From assembly GCF_024170005.1 (NCBI RefSeq), contig NZ_JALJXJ010000018.1, positions 111,017 through 175,016 of the forward strand: 64,000 bases of DNA, given 5' to 3'. Shown here in pieces: positions 22,341 to 30,229 of the stretch. The translations under genes were made by a program, and so were the position numbers. Source of the DNA: Azospirillum lipoferum (GTDB lineage Bacteria > Pseudomonadota > Alphaproteobacteria > Azospirillales > Azospirillaceae). The first letter of the stretch is position 1. Each line of letters opens with the position of its first letter. The notes under the pieces are model-generated. The model saw only the letters and a list, made by a program, of their open reading frames with translations, was not told where the DNA came from and ran no database searches.

Positions 22341-23515
22341 CGGGGTCCCTTTCGGCTCTTCTTGCCCGCGGCACTCAGCGGGATGTGGTCAGCGAAGGTC
22401 AGGGCACGTGGGCGGGCGGCGGGCGGCAGATCGGCGGTGGCGGCACGCAGGGCGGCGCGCAGGGCGGCCTCTTCCGCACCCGGGACCGGCACGATGGTGG
22501 CGGTCAGCAGATGGCCGGTGATCGGGCTCGCCACCGCCAAGACCGCGGCATCGGCCACCCCGTCAACCGCCAGCAGACGGCGCTCCACCGCCTCCGGCGA
22601 GACCTTCACCCCGCCGACATTGACCAACCCGTCGAGCCGGCCGGCGAACAGCACCCGGTCCCCCTGGCGTTCCACGAGGTCGCCGGTGGACAGCCAGCCA
22701 TCGGGATCGACCGCCCCCGGTGCCGCGCGGGGGCTGCGCACCTCCAGCACGCCGCCGGCAATGCGCAGATCCAGCCCGTCCGGCGCCTCGTCCAGCCAGT
22801 CCGCCGGAAAACCGGCCCGGCTGTCGGCGACGGCGAACAGCGCGCCCGCCTCGGTCGACGCGTAGATGTGGCGCAGCCGGGCATCGGGGAAGCGCTCCGC
22901 CAGCCGGTCGAGAAGCGGCTGGTCGGCCGCCTCGCCGCCCAGCGTCACTGCCGCCAGCGGCAACTCCGTATCGCCCAGCGCCATCAGAAAGGCGCGCCAG
23001 AAGCTGGGCGTGCCGCTGACATGGGTCACGGCATGGCGCCGCGCCGCCTGTGCCAGGGCGGCGATGGTACCAGCCCCCGGACCGGGCACGGTGACCAGCA
23101 GCGCTCCGGCCGCGACCGCGGTCAGCATCACCTGCAGACCGGCAAAGGCGCCGGGATCATAGGTCAGCAGCCAGCGTGCCCCCTCATCCGCCACGCCGCG
23201 CAGGCGGCCGCGCAGACGGGCGAAATCATGGCACAGGCGCTTGGGCGTACCGGTGGTGCCGGAACTTTCCAGCGTGACGGTGAAACCTTGCCCCGGTCGC
23301 CATCCGTCCGGATCCGCGGTGCCACGGGCCAGCAACACCCCCCGCCCCTCCGCCTCCGCGGCGGCCAGAGCGGCTAGCACGAGCGACGGGCGGTCGGCGT
23401 GGACCACCCCACCGGCCGGGACCGGCAGCGCGGCAATCTCCGCCCAGCCGAAGACTTCCTCCCCTTCAACGAGACGAAAGGCGGGATGGACCCAGTCGGG
23501 GCGGGTGCCGGTCAT
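22337..23515 (-). CDS. AMP-forming acyl-CoA/ACP ligase (ANL family), short form
   Basis: This 392-residue protein has the adenylation P-loop SSGTTGTPK at about residue 105, YASTEAG (usual Y.(M/S)TE), STGDLV, GRLDGLVNVGGVKVSPEAVE, and the C-terminal catalytic lysine in PLSAAGKKSRKG. It activates a carboxylic acid as acyl-AMP and passes it to CoA or a carrier protein. The N-terminal subdomain before the P-loop is much shorter than in standard members (about 500 residues), as in MenE-like enzymes. It overlaps by four bases both the ACP gene upstream and the FabG-like gene downstream, so the ACP at 23512 is its likely acceptor. Confidence 0.88.
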   Translation of the reverse strand: MTGTRPDWVHPAFRLVEGEEVFGWAEIAALPVPAGGVVHADRPSLVLAALAAAEAEGRGVLLARGTADPDGWRPGQGFTVTLESSGTTGTPKRLCHDFARLRGRLRGVADEGARWLLTYDPGAFAGLQVMLTAVAAGALLVTVPGPGAGTIAALAQAARRHAVTHVSGTPSFWRAFLMALGDTELPLAAVTLGGEAADQPLLDRLAERFPDARLRHIYASTEAGALFAVADSRAGFPADWLDEAPDGLDLRIAGGVLEVRSPRAAPGAVDPDGWLSTGDLVERQGDRVLFAGRLDGLVNVGGVKVSPEAVERRLLAVDGVADAAVLAVASPITGHLLTATIVPVPGAEEAALRAALRAATADLPPAARPRALTFADHIPLSAAGKKSRKGPR

Positions 23516-23760
23516 GCCGGAACGGTGTAGAGCGCCGCCAATTCGCCGACGGTGGTGAACTGGCGGAAGCCCTCGCGGAAGGGATCCTGGCCGGTCCGCT
23601 GTTCCAGCACCACCAGCAGCGTGGCGAGGTCGAGGGAGTCGATGGGCAGATCCCCGTCCAGGAAACGGCTATCCGCCGTCAGAGGCGGCAGCACCTCCCC
23701 CTTGTCGGCGGCGATGCGGCCGAGTTCCTCGGCGATCAGGGCGAAGATGCTGTCGATCAT
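23512..23760 (-). CDS. Acyl carrier protein
   Basis: In this 82-residue four-helix ACP the phosphopantetheine serine sits in LPIDSLDLATLLV (DSL motif, about residue 42), followed by the acidic recognition helix ending VVLEQRTGQDP and a hydrophobic C-terminal helix. The family carries acyl chains as thioesters. It overlaps its neighbours on both sides with ATGA junctions, inside a tightly packed operon of ligase, reductase, condensing enzyme and hydrolase. It is distinct from the second ACP at 24642. Confidence 0.92.
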   Translation of the reverse strand: MIDSIFALIAEELGRIAADKGEVLPPLTADSRFLDGDLPIDSLDLATLLVVLEQRTGQDPFREGFRQFTTVGELAALYTVPA

Positions 23761-24638
23761 GGTCTGGTCGGCTCAACGGAGTGGGACGACGACGCCCGGC
23801 CGCCTTCGCAGCCATCGCAGCCGTCCAGGAAGGCCCGGATGGCGGCGGTCACTGGGCTGGCGGCCTCGATATGCGGCAGGTGGCCGGCATTGTCGAAGAC
23901 ACGGAAGGGGGCGGACGGCGGCAGTCGGTCGGGTGGCGGCAGCGGAATGATGCGGTCCTCGCGGCCCCATAGAACCTGGACCGGCATCGGATAGGCGCTC
24001 CAGTCCACGGGCGGTCCGCCGCCATCGGCGTGGGCGGCAAAGGACAGCTCGATGATGCGTCCCAGCCCGGCCCGGCGGACCGGGTCGGCGCCCTGGGCGT
24101 ACAGCACCTCGCCGAAGCGGGGGATCAGCGGCGATGGACCGGCGAACAGCCGCTCGGCGCAGGCCCGCCCCTCCGCCACGTCGGCGGGGGCGATGGCCCG
24201 GCGCAGAAAACCCAGGTCGAAGGGCGTGCCCAGCCCGGCGCTTGACAGCAGGGTGAGGCTCGCCACCCGGTCGGGCGCCAGTCCGGCCAGTTCACGCGCG
24301 ACATAGCCGCCCATCGAATGGCCGACCACATGCACCTGCGGCAACTCCAGCCCGTCGAGGAACTCGACCAGCCAGGGCGCGAAGTCGGCGACCTGGCCGC
24401 TGCCGACGTCCGGCGTCGATCCGCCATGGCCCGGCAGGTCGACGGCGATGGCACGCCGCCGCGACGACAGGGCCGACAGGTTGAACTGCCAGGTCAGACG
24501 GTCGCCGGCAAAGCCATGCAGAAGCAGGACGGGCACGCCGCCGCTGCCGACCGACAGATAAGCCGCCGGCCCGCCGGCGACGGTGGCGACGCCGGCACGC
24601 AGGCGGCTTCCTTCAGAAACGGGCCGGGAAACAGGCAC
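23757..24638 (-). CDS. Alpha/beta hydrolase
   Basis: This 293-residue alpha/beta hydrolase fold protein has the oxyanion HGFAGD segment at about 43, the nucleophile elbow VGHSMGGYVA (Ser about 106), the acid in LWGREDRIIP, and the catalytic His in DNAGHLPHIE. It resembles the thioesterase- or acyltransferase-like hydrolases found beside acyl carrier proteins. In this operon it might release or transfer an acyl group from an ACP; hydrolysis of a sugar ester is an alternative. It overlaps the downstream ACP by four bases and follows the second ACP by three. The last 20 residues are polar and add nothing recognisable. Confidence 0.87.
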   Translation of the reverse strand: MPVSRPVSEGSRLRAGVATVAGGPAAYLSVGSGGVPVLLLHGFAGDRLTWQFNLSALSSRRRAIAVDLPGHGGSTPDVGSGQVADFAPWLVEFLDGLELPQVHVVGHSMGGYVARELAGLAPDRVASLTLLSSAGLGTPFDLGFLRRAIAPADVAEGRACAERLFAGPSPLIPRFGEVLYAQGADPVRRAGLGRIIELSFAAHADGGGPPVDWSAYPMPVQVLWGREDRIIPLPPPDRLPPSAPFRVFDNAGHLPHIEAASPVTAAIRAFLDGCDGCEGGRASSSHSVEPTRP

Positions 24639-24641
24639 CGG

Positions 24642-24875
24642 TCAGGCCGCGACCGGAGCACCCGCCAGCGCCAGCAGGTCGCCGACCGTCTTGGCCTTGG
24701 CCAGCTTCTCGCCTTCCACCACGACGCCGGTCTTCTCGTCCACCAGCGCGATGAAGCTGATGACCGCCAGCGAATCCCAGGCATCCAGCGATTCCAGGGT
24801 CTCGTCGCCGGTCAGCGTGCCGGGATCCAGTTCGAGCATCTCGTCAAGAGCGAGAAGGAATTCCTTGCGATCCAT
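24642..24875 (-). CDS. Acyl carrier protein (second copy)
   Basis: In this 77-residue protein the carrier serine lies in LESLDAWDSLAVISFIAL (DSL motif, about residue 36) and the family's acidic N-terminal helix begins MDRKEFLLALDEMLEL. The start ATG is preceded by AAGGAG at seven bases. A longer frame extends upstream to 25070, but it overlaps the cytidylyltransferase gene and lacks ACP character there, so I rejected it. The gene follows the SpsF-like gene and precedes the hydrolase by three bases. Two ACPs in one operon suggest two acyl intermediates or separate loading and transfer roles. Confidence 0.92.
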   Translation of the reverse strand: MDRKEFLLALDEMLELDPGTLTGDETLESLDAWDSLAVISFIALVDEKTGVVVEGEKLAKAKTVGDLLALAGAPVAA

Positions 24876-24907
24876 TAGTTTTCTCCTTGGTCGAACTGCG
24901 GCACCGG

Positions 24908-25669
24908 TCAGTGCAGCGTCTTTTGCCGGACCGAACGGTTGATGTCCACCCAATCGGGGTGGTCGCGAAGGGTTTTGCAACAATCCTGCCAGCCGAACCC
25001 AGGGTTGGACGGCAACAGCGCCTCCAGCAGGCGGTGCACCAGCTCGTAATCGGCGGGTTCGTCCACGCACCAGCGTTGGTCGGCCAATCGGAAATCTGCG
25101 GGCTCCGCCGAAGCGTCCGGCACCAGCGCCGCCCCCAGCCGGAAGCGGTCGGGGCGGCGGTAGATATAAGGGGTGACATGCTCCCGCTCCGCCGGGTCGA
25201 TGGCGTTGGCTGCCGCCTCGTCCAGCAGGCGGCGCGGGAAGATCTCGGCATCCAGCCCACGGGGAAATCGGGTGCTGTCGATCGACAGGTAATCCAGTGG
25301 CTGGCTTTCCTGAAAGGCCGCGATCAGGCGGCCGACCAGCGCCGGGTCGATCAGCGGACAGTCGGCGGTGACCCGCACCACCAGATCGGCCCCGGCCAGC
25401 GCCGCCGCACCGGCGAAGCGCCCCAGCACGTCCTGCTCATCGCCACGGAAGACGGCGACACCCAGGCCCTGCGCACACGCCGCCACCGGATCGTCGCTGG
25501 CATTCACCGTCGTCGCCAGCACCACCGCATCCAGGCCGGGGGTGCGGGACAGCCGTTCCAGATGGTGGGCCAGCAGCGGCCGGCCGGCCGCCGGCATCAG
25601 CACCTTGCCCGGCAGCCGGGTGGAGGTCATGCGGGCCTGCGAGATGGCGACGATGCGGGGTTTATCCAT
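24908..25669 (-). CDS. SpsF-like cytidylyltransferase (CMP-nonulosonate/KDO synthetase family)
   Basis: This 253-residue nucleotidyltransferase has the signature ISQARMTSTRLPGKVL at about 8-23, VFRGDEQDVLGRF, and VRVTADCPLIDP, typical of SpsF and related CMP-sugar synthetases. It would join CMP to a 3-deoxy-2-ulosonic acid, activating it for transfer. The gene overlaps by eight bases the PseI-like synthase that makes such an acid, so a CMP-nonulosonate product is the natural reading. PseF proper and SpsF are related, and I cannot separate them without alignment. The start at ATG 25669 is followed immediately by the family core. Confidence 0.85.
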   Translation of the reverse strand: MDKPRIVAISQARMTSTRLPGKVLMPAAGRPLLAHHLERLSRTPGLDAVVLATTVNASDDPVAACAQGLGVAVFRGDEQDVLGRFAGAAALAGADLVVRVTADCPLIDPALVGRLIAAFQESQPLDYLSIDSTRFPRGLDAEIFPRRLLDEAAANAIDPAEREHVTPYIYRRPDRFRLGAALVPDASAEPADFRLADQRWCVDEPADYELVHRLLEALLPSNPGFGWQDCCKTLRDHPDWVDINRSVRQKTLH

Positions 25670-26717
25670 GCGGGCCCTCCGGCGCGGGTGTCAGCATGTC
25701 CCAGCCCAGAGGTTCCCCGCGGTTCAGGCGGCGGACGGCGCGGCGGCCGAGCACATCGGGCAGATGCTTGGGCGCCATGCCGAAGCCGGGGCGGATGGAA
25801 CGGACATTGGCGGCGGTCAGCGGCTCCCCCGCCTCCACATCGGCGACGACATAGAGGGAGCGGCGATAGTCGCGTCCGCCAGCCTCGCTGGGCTTCACCC
25901 CATAATCGACCCGGCCCATGGCGGCGGTCGCCGTGCGGACCGCGTCGGCCATCGCCCTGAACTCCGCCGGTTCCAGGGAGAAGGCGCTGTCGACCCCGCC
26001 ATCGGCGCGCGACAGGGTGAAATGCTTCTCGATCACCGTGGCACCCATCACCGCGGCGGCGACCGGCACGGCGATGCCCTGGCTGTGGTCCGACAGGCCG
26101 GCGGCGACGCCGCTGAAGCATTCAGCCAGATGCGGAATGGTCCGGAGGTTGCAGTCCTCCGGCGGGGTGGGATAGCCGCTGACGCAATGCAGAAGCGCCA
26201 GCGGCACGTCGCCTGCGGCAGCCACCGCTTCCTCGATCTCGCCGAGCGTGGCGAGGCCGGTGGAGATGATCAGCGGCCTGCCGGACCGGGCGGCGCGGCG
26301 GATCAGGGGCAAGTCGATCAGCTCGAAGGACGCGATCTTGAAGGCCGGGGCGTCCAGATCCTCCAGCAACTCGATGGCGGTCTCGTCAAAGGGAGAGCTG
26401 AAGATGGTCAACCCGAGCGACCGTGCCCGTTCAAACAGCGGGGCATGCCACTCCCACGGGGTATGCGCCTCGCGGTAGAGGTCATGCAGGGTGCGCCCGC
26501 CCCACAGCCCGCCTTCCAGCCGGAAGCCGGGGCCGTCATGGGCGATGGTGATGGTGTCGGCGGTATAGGTCTGCAGTTTGACCGCATCCGCTCCCGCTTC
26601 CTTCGCCGCCTCCACCAGCGCCAGGGCGCGGCTAAGGTCACCATTGTGATTGCCCGACATCTCCGCGATCAGGTAGGGCGGATGGCCCCGGCCGATCGGA
26701 CGGCCGGCGATCGACAT
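25662..26717 (-). CDS. pseI: Pseudaminic acid synthase-type nonulosonate synthase (PseI/NeuB family)
   Basis: This 351-residue protein has a NeuB-type TIM barrel followed by a SAF (antifreeze-like) domain. Key segments are YLIAEMSGNHNGDLSRAL, ADAVKLQTYTADTIT, FSSPFDETAIELLE, SDHSQG and VIEKHFTLSR, then the SAF part with RRSLYVVADVEAG and SIRPGFGMAPKHL. NNHNG-type wording and GVKPSE favour the PseI branch, which condenses phosphoenolpyruvate with a 2,4-diamino hexose to give pseudaminate; legionaminate synthase is the alternative. I chose ATG 26717 because it gives normal length; the TTG at 26774 adds an unconserved tail. PseB, PseC, PseG and PseH are not in the window. Confidence 0.85.
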   Translation of the reverse strand: MSIAGRPIGRGHPPYLIAEMSGNHNGDLSRALALVEAAKEAGADAVKLQTYTADTITIAHDGPGFRLEGGLWGGRTLHDLYREAHTPWEWHAPLFERARSLGLTIFSSPFDETAIELLEDLDAPAFKIASFELIDLPLIRRAARSGRPLIISTGLATLGEIEEAVAAAGDVPLALLHCVSGYPTPPEDCNLRTIPHLAECFSGVAAGLSDHSQGIAVPVAAAVMGATVIEKHFTLSRADGGVDSAFSLEPAEFRAMADAVRTATAAMGRVDYGVKPSEAGGRDYRRSLYVVADVEAGEPLTAANVRSIRPGFGMAPKHLPDVLGRRAVRRLNRGEPLGWDMLTPAPEGPHG

Positions 26718-26822
26718 CGGCGGACGGCTGGAGTTGCGGCTGGCGCTGGCGTTCGACAAGGGGTGGCTTTCCAATCGGATCAGTCTGGTGGGACCAGTCT
26801 TTCACGAAAACATGAAGGAAGG

Positions 26823-28421
26823 TTAATTTCCGGCGTCCCGTGCGCTGCGCAGCAGAGCCCGGGCCTCCTCGCCATAGGCGAGCAACCGTTCGACGCAGCG
26901 GTTGCGGTCGCCGATCTCGACGAAGCGCGCCTTGGCGGCGCGTCTGGCATCGGCAAGGGCAACGGCATCGGTGGCAAGCATCACCGCACGCGCCACATAG
27001 GCATCACGGTCGGGCACGCAGAAGTCCGGGCCGGCATTGCTGGCGACATCGCCCCAGCCATGGGTGATCACCGGCACTCCCTCCGCCAGGGCATAGGAGG
27101 CGCCCCCGCCGCCGCCCTGGCGCGGCGGATTGAGGAAGGCGCCGCAGCGGCCGTAGAAGGCGAGGATGTCGGGGACATGACCGAGGCAGCGCATGCGGTC
27201 CCGGTTGCGCAGGGGGGCGAGGCGGCCCGGCAGATCCCGCACCTCGCCGGCGAAGGCCAGCGCGCTGTCCGGGCAGCGCTCCAGGATGTCGTCGAACAGT
27301 TCCAGCGACTCCGCGGACACTTCCAGGTCCAGACGGTTGCCGACCACCGCGAAGAGGAAGGTGCCGTCCGGGAAACCGGTCTCGACGCGCTTGCCGTCGG
27401 ATGGTGGCGGCGTGAAACCGAAGGTGAAGGGGCGGAAACGGCGGGCGAAGGGCGCCCGGTAGAGCGCCGGGATGGCCCGGGTGTGATCGTTCTCCTCATA
27501 GCCCAGCACGATATGGGCCAGCGACACGGTGATGCCGGAGGTGGTGGGGATGGCGACCACCGGCCGGGCGTCGGCATCGGCGAACAGGTCGGCAACGATG
27601 TTGGAACCACCGAAAGCGACGATCAGGTCGGGATCGTAGCCTTCAATGGCTTCCACGATCACGCGCAGCTTGTCCTGGCTGAAGGCAGGCTCGGTGAAGG
27701 AAGCGACCTTCACCTGCCGGCCGAACATCCGCAACGCATAGACGCCTTCCAGATCGGCCGCCACGTCGGCCACCATCGGCGGGATGAAGACATTCTCCAC
27801 CCGGCCCGGCAGGCCATTGGCGTTGATGATGGCGACGTCCAGCCCGAACTCGTCCTGCATGCGGGCGGCGAAGTCGAAGCAGTCGCGGGTCGGCTGATGT
27901 CCCTGGTTGGTGAACTGGTTGGTCACCACGGCGACGCGGCGGACCGGTCCGTCGCGAAGGGGCGCCTGCTGCGGTGTCAGCCCCCAGCGCCGCGCGATCT
28001 GGCGGACCATGGCCGTGTAGTAGCGGAACAGGTCGCAGGCCACGAAGGTCGAGAGCTTCTCGCCGCTGGCCGCCCCCAGGAACAGCTGCCGCGAAATGCA
28101 CCAGTGGGTGTAGTGCAACGCCGCCGGATCGGCGCTGTCGCCACCCAGGATCATGTAATGGAGGATGCGTTCGAAGTGATAGAGGTCGCCGGTCAGCTGG
28201 AACAGGACGGAGCGCAGCCGGATCGTGTCGGTCGTCGGCACCGCGCGTTCCAGCCGTTCGGCGAGGTCGATCCGGCTGTCGAAGTCCAGGGACCGGCGGA
28301 TCTCGTCGCAGAGTGCGGTGAACCGGTTGAGCTTGTCGGCATCGAACTGCCGGTCGGTCAGATAGACCGTCAGAGCGGCGGCGGCCGCGGTCACGCGGTC
28401 TGATGGAACCGTTTCCGGCAT
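26823..28421 (-). CDS. Glycosyltransferase, GT-B fold (GT4-like)
   Basis: This 532-residue protein has a helical N-terminal region (1-150) of unknown role, then a GT-B pair. The N-lobe begins VRRVAVVTNQFTNQGH, and the C-lobe runs from FLFAVVGNRLDLEV through GHVPDILAFYGRCGAFLNPP to YALAEGVPVITHGWGDVA. The last block resembles the donor-binding E-x7-E area of GT4, with ALAEGVPV. There are no membrane segments. It leads the minus-strand operon with PseI 105 bases downstream, so it may use the CMP-sugar made there or build the chain. The start is ATG 28421 after GGAAAGGG; the longer frame upstream has no support. Confidence 0.75.
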   Translation of the reverse strand: MPETVPSDRVTAAAAALTVYLTDRQFDADKLNRFTALCDEIRRSLDFDSRIDLAERLERAVPTTDTIRLRSVLFQLTGDLYHFERILHYMILGGDSADPAALHYTHWCISRQLFLGAASGEKLSTFVACDLFRYYTAMVRQIARRWGLTPQQAPLRDGPVRRVAVVTNQFTNQGHQPTRDCFDFAARMQDEFGLDVAIINANGLPGRVENVFIPPMVADVAADLEGVYALRMFGRQVKVASFTEPAFSQDKLRVIVEAIEGYDPDLIVAFGGSNIVADLFADADARPVVAIPTTSGITVSLAHIVLGYEENDHTRAIPALYRAPFARRFRPFTFGFTPPPSDGKRVETGFPDGTFLFAVVGNRLDLEVSAESLELFDDILERCPDSALAFAGEVRDLPGRLAPLRNRDRMRCLGHVPDILAFYGRCGAFLNPPRQGGGGGASYALAEGVPVITHGWGDVASNAGPDFCVPDRDAYVARAVMLATDAVALADARRAAKARFVEIGDRNRCVERLLAYGEEARALLRSARDAGN

Positions 28422-28592
28422 CTTCTGGCCCTTTCCACTCCAAACAGCCTTCCCGTGTGTACCGCCGCCGCCACAAGCCGTGCAAGCAGGCACTGCCGCC
28501 GCGTCGTCTTGTGCGACGCGGCAGAAGCCGTTGCGCAAGGTGGCGAAGTGCGACACACTCCGAATAACCATATTCTAACAAGGGGAACTGTC

Positions 28593-28811
28593 ATGACTGG
28601 CTTCGATTCCGCCGCCGGTGCCGCCGGCGTGGTGACCGGGCTGATCGAAAAGGCCGCGGCCGAGCTGGACGCGATGTCCGATGCGGCCGGCGAGATTGCG
28701 CCGGAGGTCGGCGATCTCACCGGCGTGCTGGTCGAGGCGCAGCGCATCGCCGACCGCGCGGCGCTGGAACTGCGCCGGTTGGTCCACAAGGTGGCGCGAA
28801 CGACCGCCTAA
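28593..28811 (+). CDS. Small hypothetical helical protein
   Basis: This 72-residue protein is rich in Ala, Glu, Asp and Leu and is predicted by eye to be all-helical (GLIEKAAAELDAMSDAAGEI and VLVEAQRIADRAALELRRLV). There is no signal or membrane segment, and I do not recognise a family. AAGGGG sits ten bases before the ATG and an AT-rich promoter-like stretch lies at 28560-28580, which makes it a credible gene. It is divergent from the glycosyltransferase at 28421 and its stop overlaps the end of the pentapeptide gene by four bases. Confidence 0.6.
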   Translation: MTGFDSAAGAAGVVTGLIEKAAAELDAMSDAAGEIAPEVGDLTGVLVEAQRIADRAALELRRLVHKVARTTA

Positions 28812-30103
28812 AGCTTCAGCCCGGCGACGCCTTCCAGGATCACCCCCTCGGTCAGGGCGCGGCGCTCCAGCTTGGCGCCGAACAGCTTGGCGCCGGTCAG
28901 GTCGGTCCTGGCGAGGTCGCAGCCGCGCAGGTTGGCGAAGGACAGGTCGGCATTGCCGAGATTGACCGAGCGCAGGCAGGCGCCGCTGAGATCGGCGTAG
29001 CGCAGCTTCGCCCCCGACAGGTCGGCGGGGCGGGAGCGCTGCTCGTCGAACACCAGGGGGCGCAGGTTGACGTTGCGCAGGTCGGCATTGTTCAGCTTGG
29101 CGTTCCGCAGGCTGATGCCGCGCAAATCACCGTCCGTCAGCTTGGCGCCCCGTAGATCCCCCCGGTCCAGCACCGCGGCCTGCAACTGCACGCCGGTCAG
29201 ATCCAGGCCGTAGAGCGTCGCACCGGCCGCGCGCAGCATGGTCAGGCACATGTGGGCCAGCGACGGAGCATGACGCAGATCGAAACCGGACAGGTCGAGC
29301 ATCGCGCCCTGCGCCCCGCTCGATCCCACCCAGGTCATATGGTCGGCCAGCAGATCCTCCAGCGACCGCCCCAGTTCCGCCACCACGCGGCCGACCGGCT
29401 TGTCGGTCAGCGCCTCTTCCACGTCGGCGTCGGTCAGGTCGGTCATCACCATGGTGGCACCGGTCAGCACCGCACCGCGCAGGCAGGCGCCGCGCAGATC
29501 GGCGCCGGAAAGGTCGGCGCCCTCCATGTTGGAACCGGTGAAGTTGGCGCCGCGCATGGTCGCCCGCACCAGCTTGCAGCCGCGCATCACCGCGTCGGAG
29601 AAGTCGGTATGAACGGCCATGACACCGGACATCCGGGCGTTGGTCAGGTTGGCCCCCGACAGGTCGGCGCCATCGGCTTCCGCCGGGGTGGAGTCGATCT
29701 GCACCATGTGCAGATGGCCGGACCGGTCCTTTTCAGCCAGCGAGCCGTCGCGCAGATCCGCCTCGAACAGGTTGGCGCCGACCAGGATCGCACCGCGCAG
29801 GCAGGCGCCACGCAGATCGGCCTTGATCAGGCTGGCGCCATCGAAATTGGCCTGCCGCAGGTCGGCGACGAAGAAGGAGGCGCAGTCGAGCCGCGCGCCT
29901 GACAGGTTGGCGCCGCGCAGGCTGGCACCGACGAAATCGGCATGGGCCAGATCGCGCCCCGTCAGGTCCAACCCCGACAGATCGCAGAAAGACAGATTGG
30001 CACGCGCCCCGCCGACACGGGCATTACGGAACATCTCATGCTTCCGCACCGCCTGGTCGAGTTGCGCCTGATCGAGGCGCTTGAGCGTGCGATTCTGCAC
30101 CAT
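28808..30103 (-). CDS. Pentapeptide repeat protein
   Basis: This 431-residue protein is made of A(D/N)LxG-type pentapeptides in two blocks, about residues 35-115 and 140-215 (for example ANLSGARLDCASFFVADLRQ) and about 290-415 (for example DLRNVNLRPL and ADLSGACLRSVNLGNADLS). Between them lies a non-repeat segment of about 70 residues (VGRVVAELGRSLEDLLADH). Such proteins fold as right-handed quadrilateral beta-helices; known members mimic DNA or act in unknown ways. There is no transmembrane segment. The start at ATG 30103 has no strong ribosome site. Confidence 0.93.
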   Translation of the reverse strand: MVQNRTLKRLDQAQLDQAVRKHEMFRNARVGGARANLSFCDLSGLDLTGRDLAHADFVGASLRGANLSGARLDCASFFVADLRQANFDGASLIKADLRGACLRGAILVGANLFEADLRDGSLAEKDRSGHLHMVQIDSTPAEADGADLSGANLTNARMSGVMAVHTDFSDAVMRGCKLVRATMRGANFTGSNMEGADLSGADLRGACLRGAVLTGATMVMTDLTDADVEEALTDKPVGRVVAELGRSLEDLLADHMTWVGSSGAQGAMLDLSGFDLRHAPSLAHMCLTMLRAAGATLYGLDLTGVQLQAAVLDRGDLRGAKLTDGDLRGISLRNAKLNNADLRNVNLRPLVFDEQRSRPADLSGAKLRYADLSGACLRSVNLGNADLSFANLRGCDLARTDLTGAKLFGAKLERRALTEGVILEGVAGLKL

Positions 30104-30229
30104 GGTCCCGTGAACTCCCTTTCCCAGCGCCAGTGTGCGGCAACCCGGCTTCAGAAAGGGTTAAGCTTCCTGCCTGGCGATCGGATTCACGCTTCAAATC
30201 GGGTCCGATTTTCCGCGATCCGATCCAAC

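Noticed and set aside
25368..28403. 1011-codon open frame on the plus strand
   Set aside because: It lies antisense to the PseI, SpsF and glycosyltransferase genes, has no recognisable domain and arises from high GC codon use.
28808..30103. Periodic short repeats that could suggest a CRISPR array
   Set aside because: The 15-base period follows the pentapeptide codons of a coding gene, and repeats are degenerate with no spacers.
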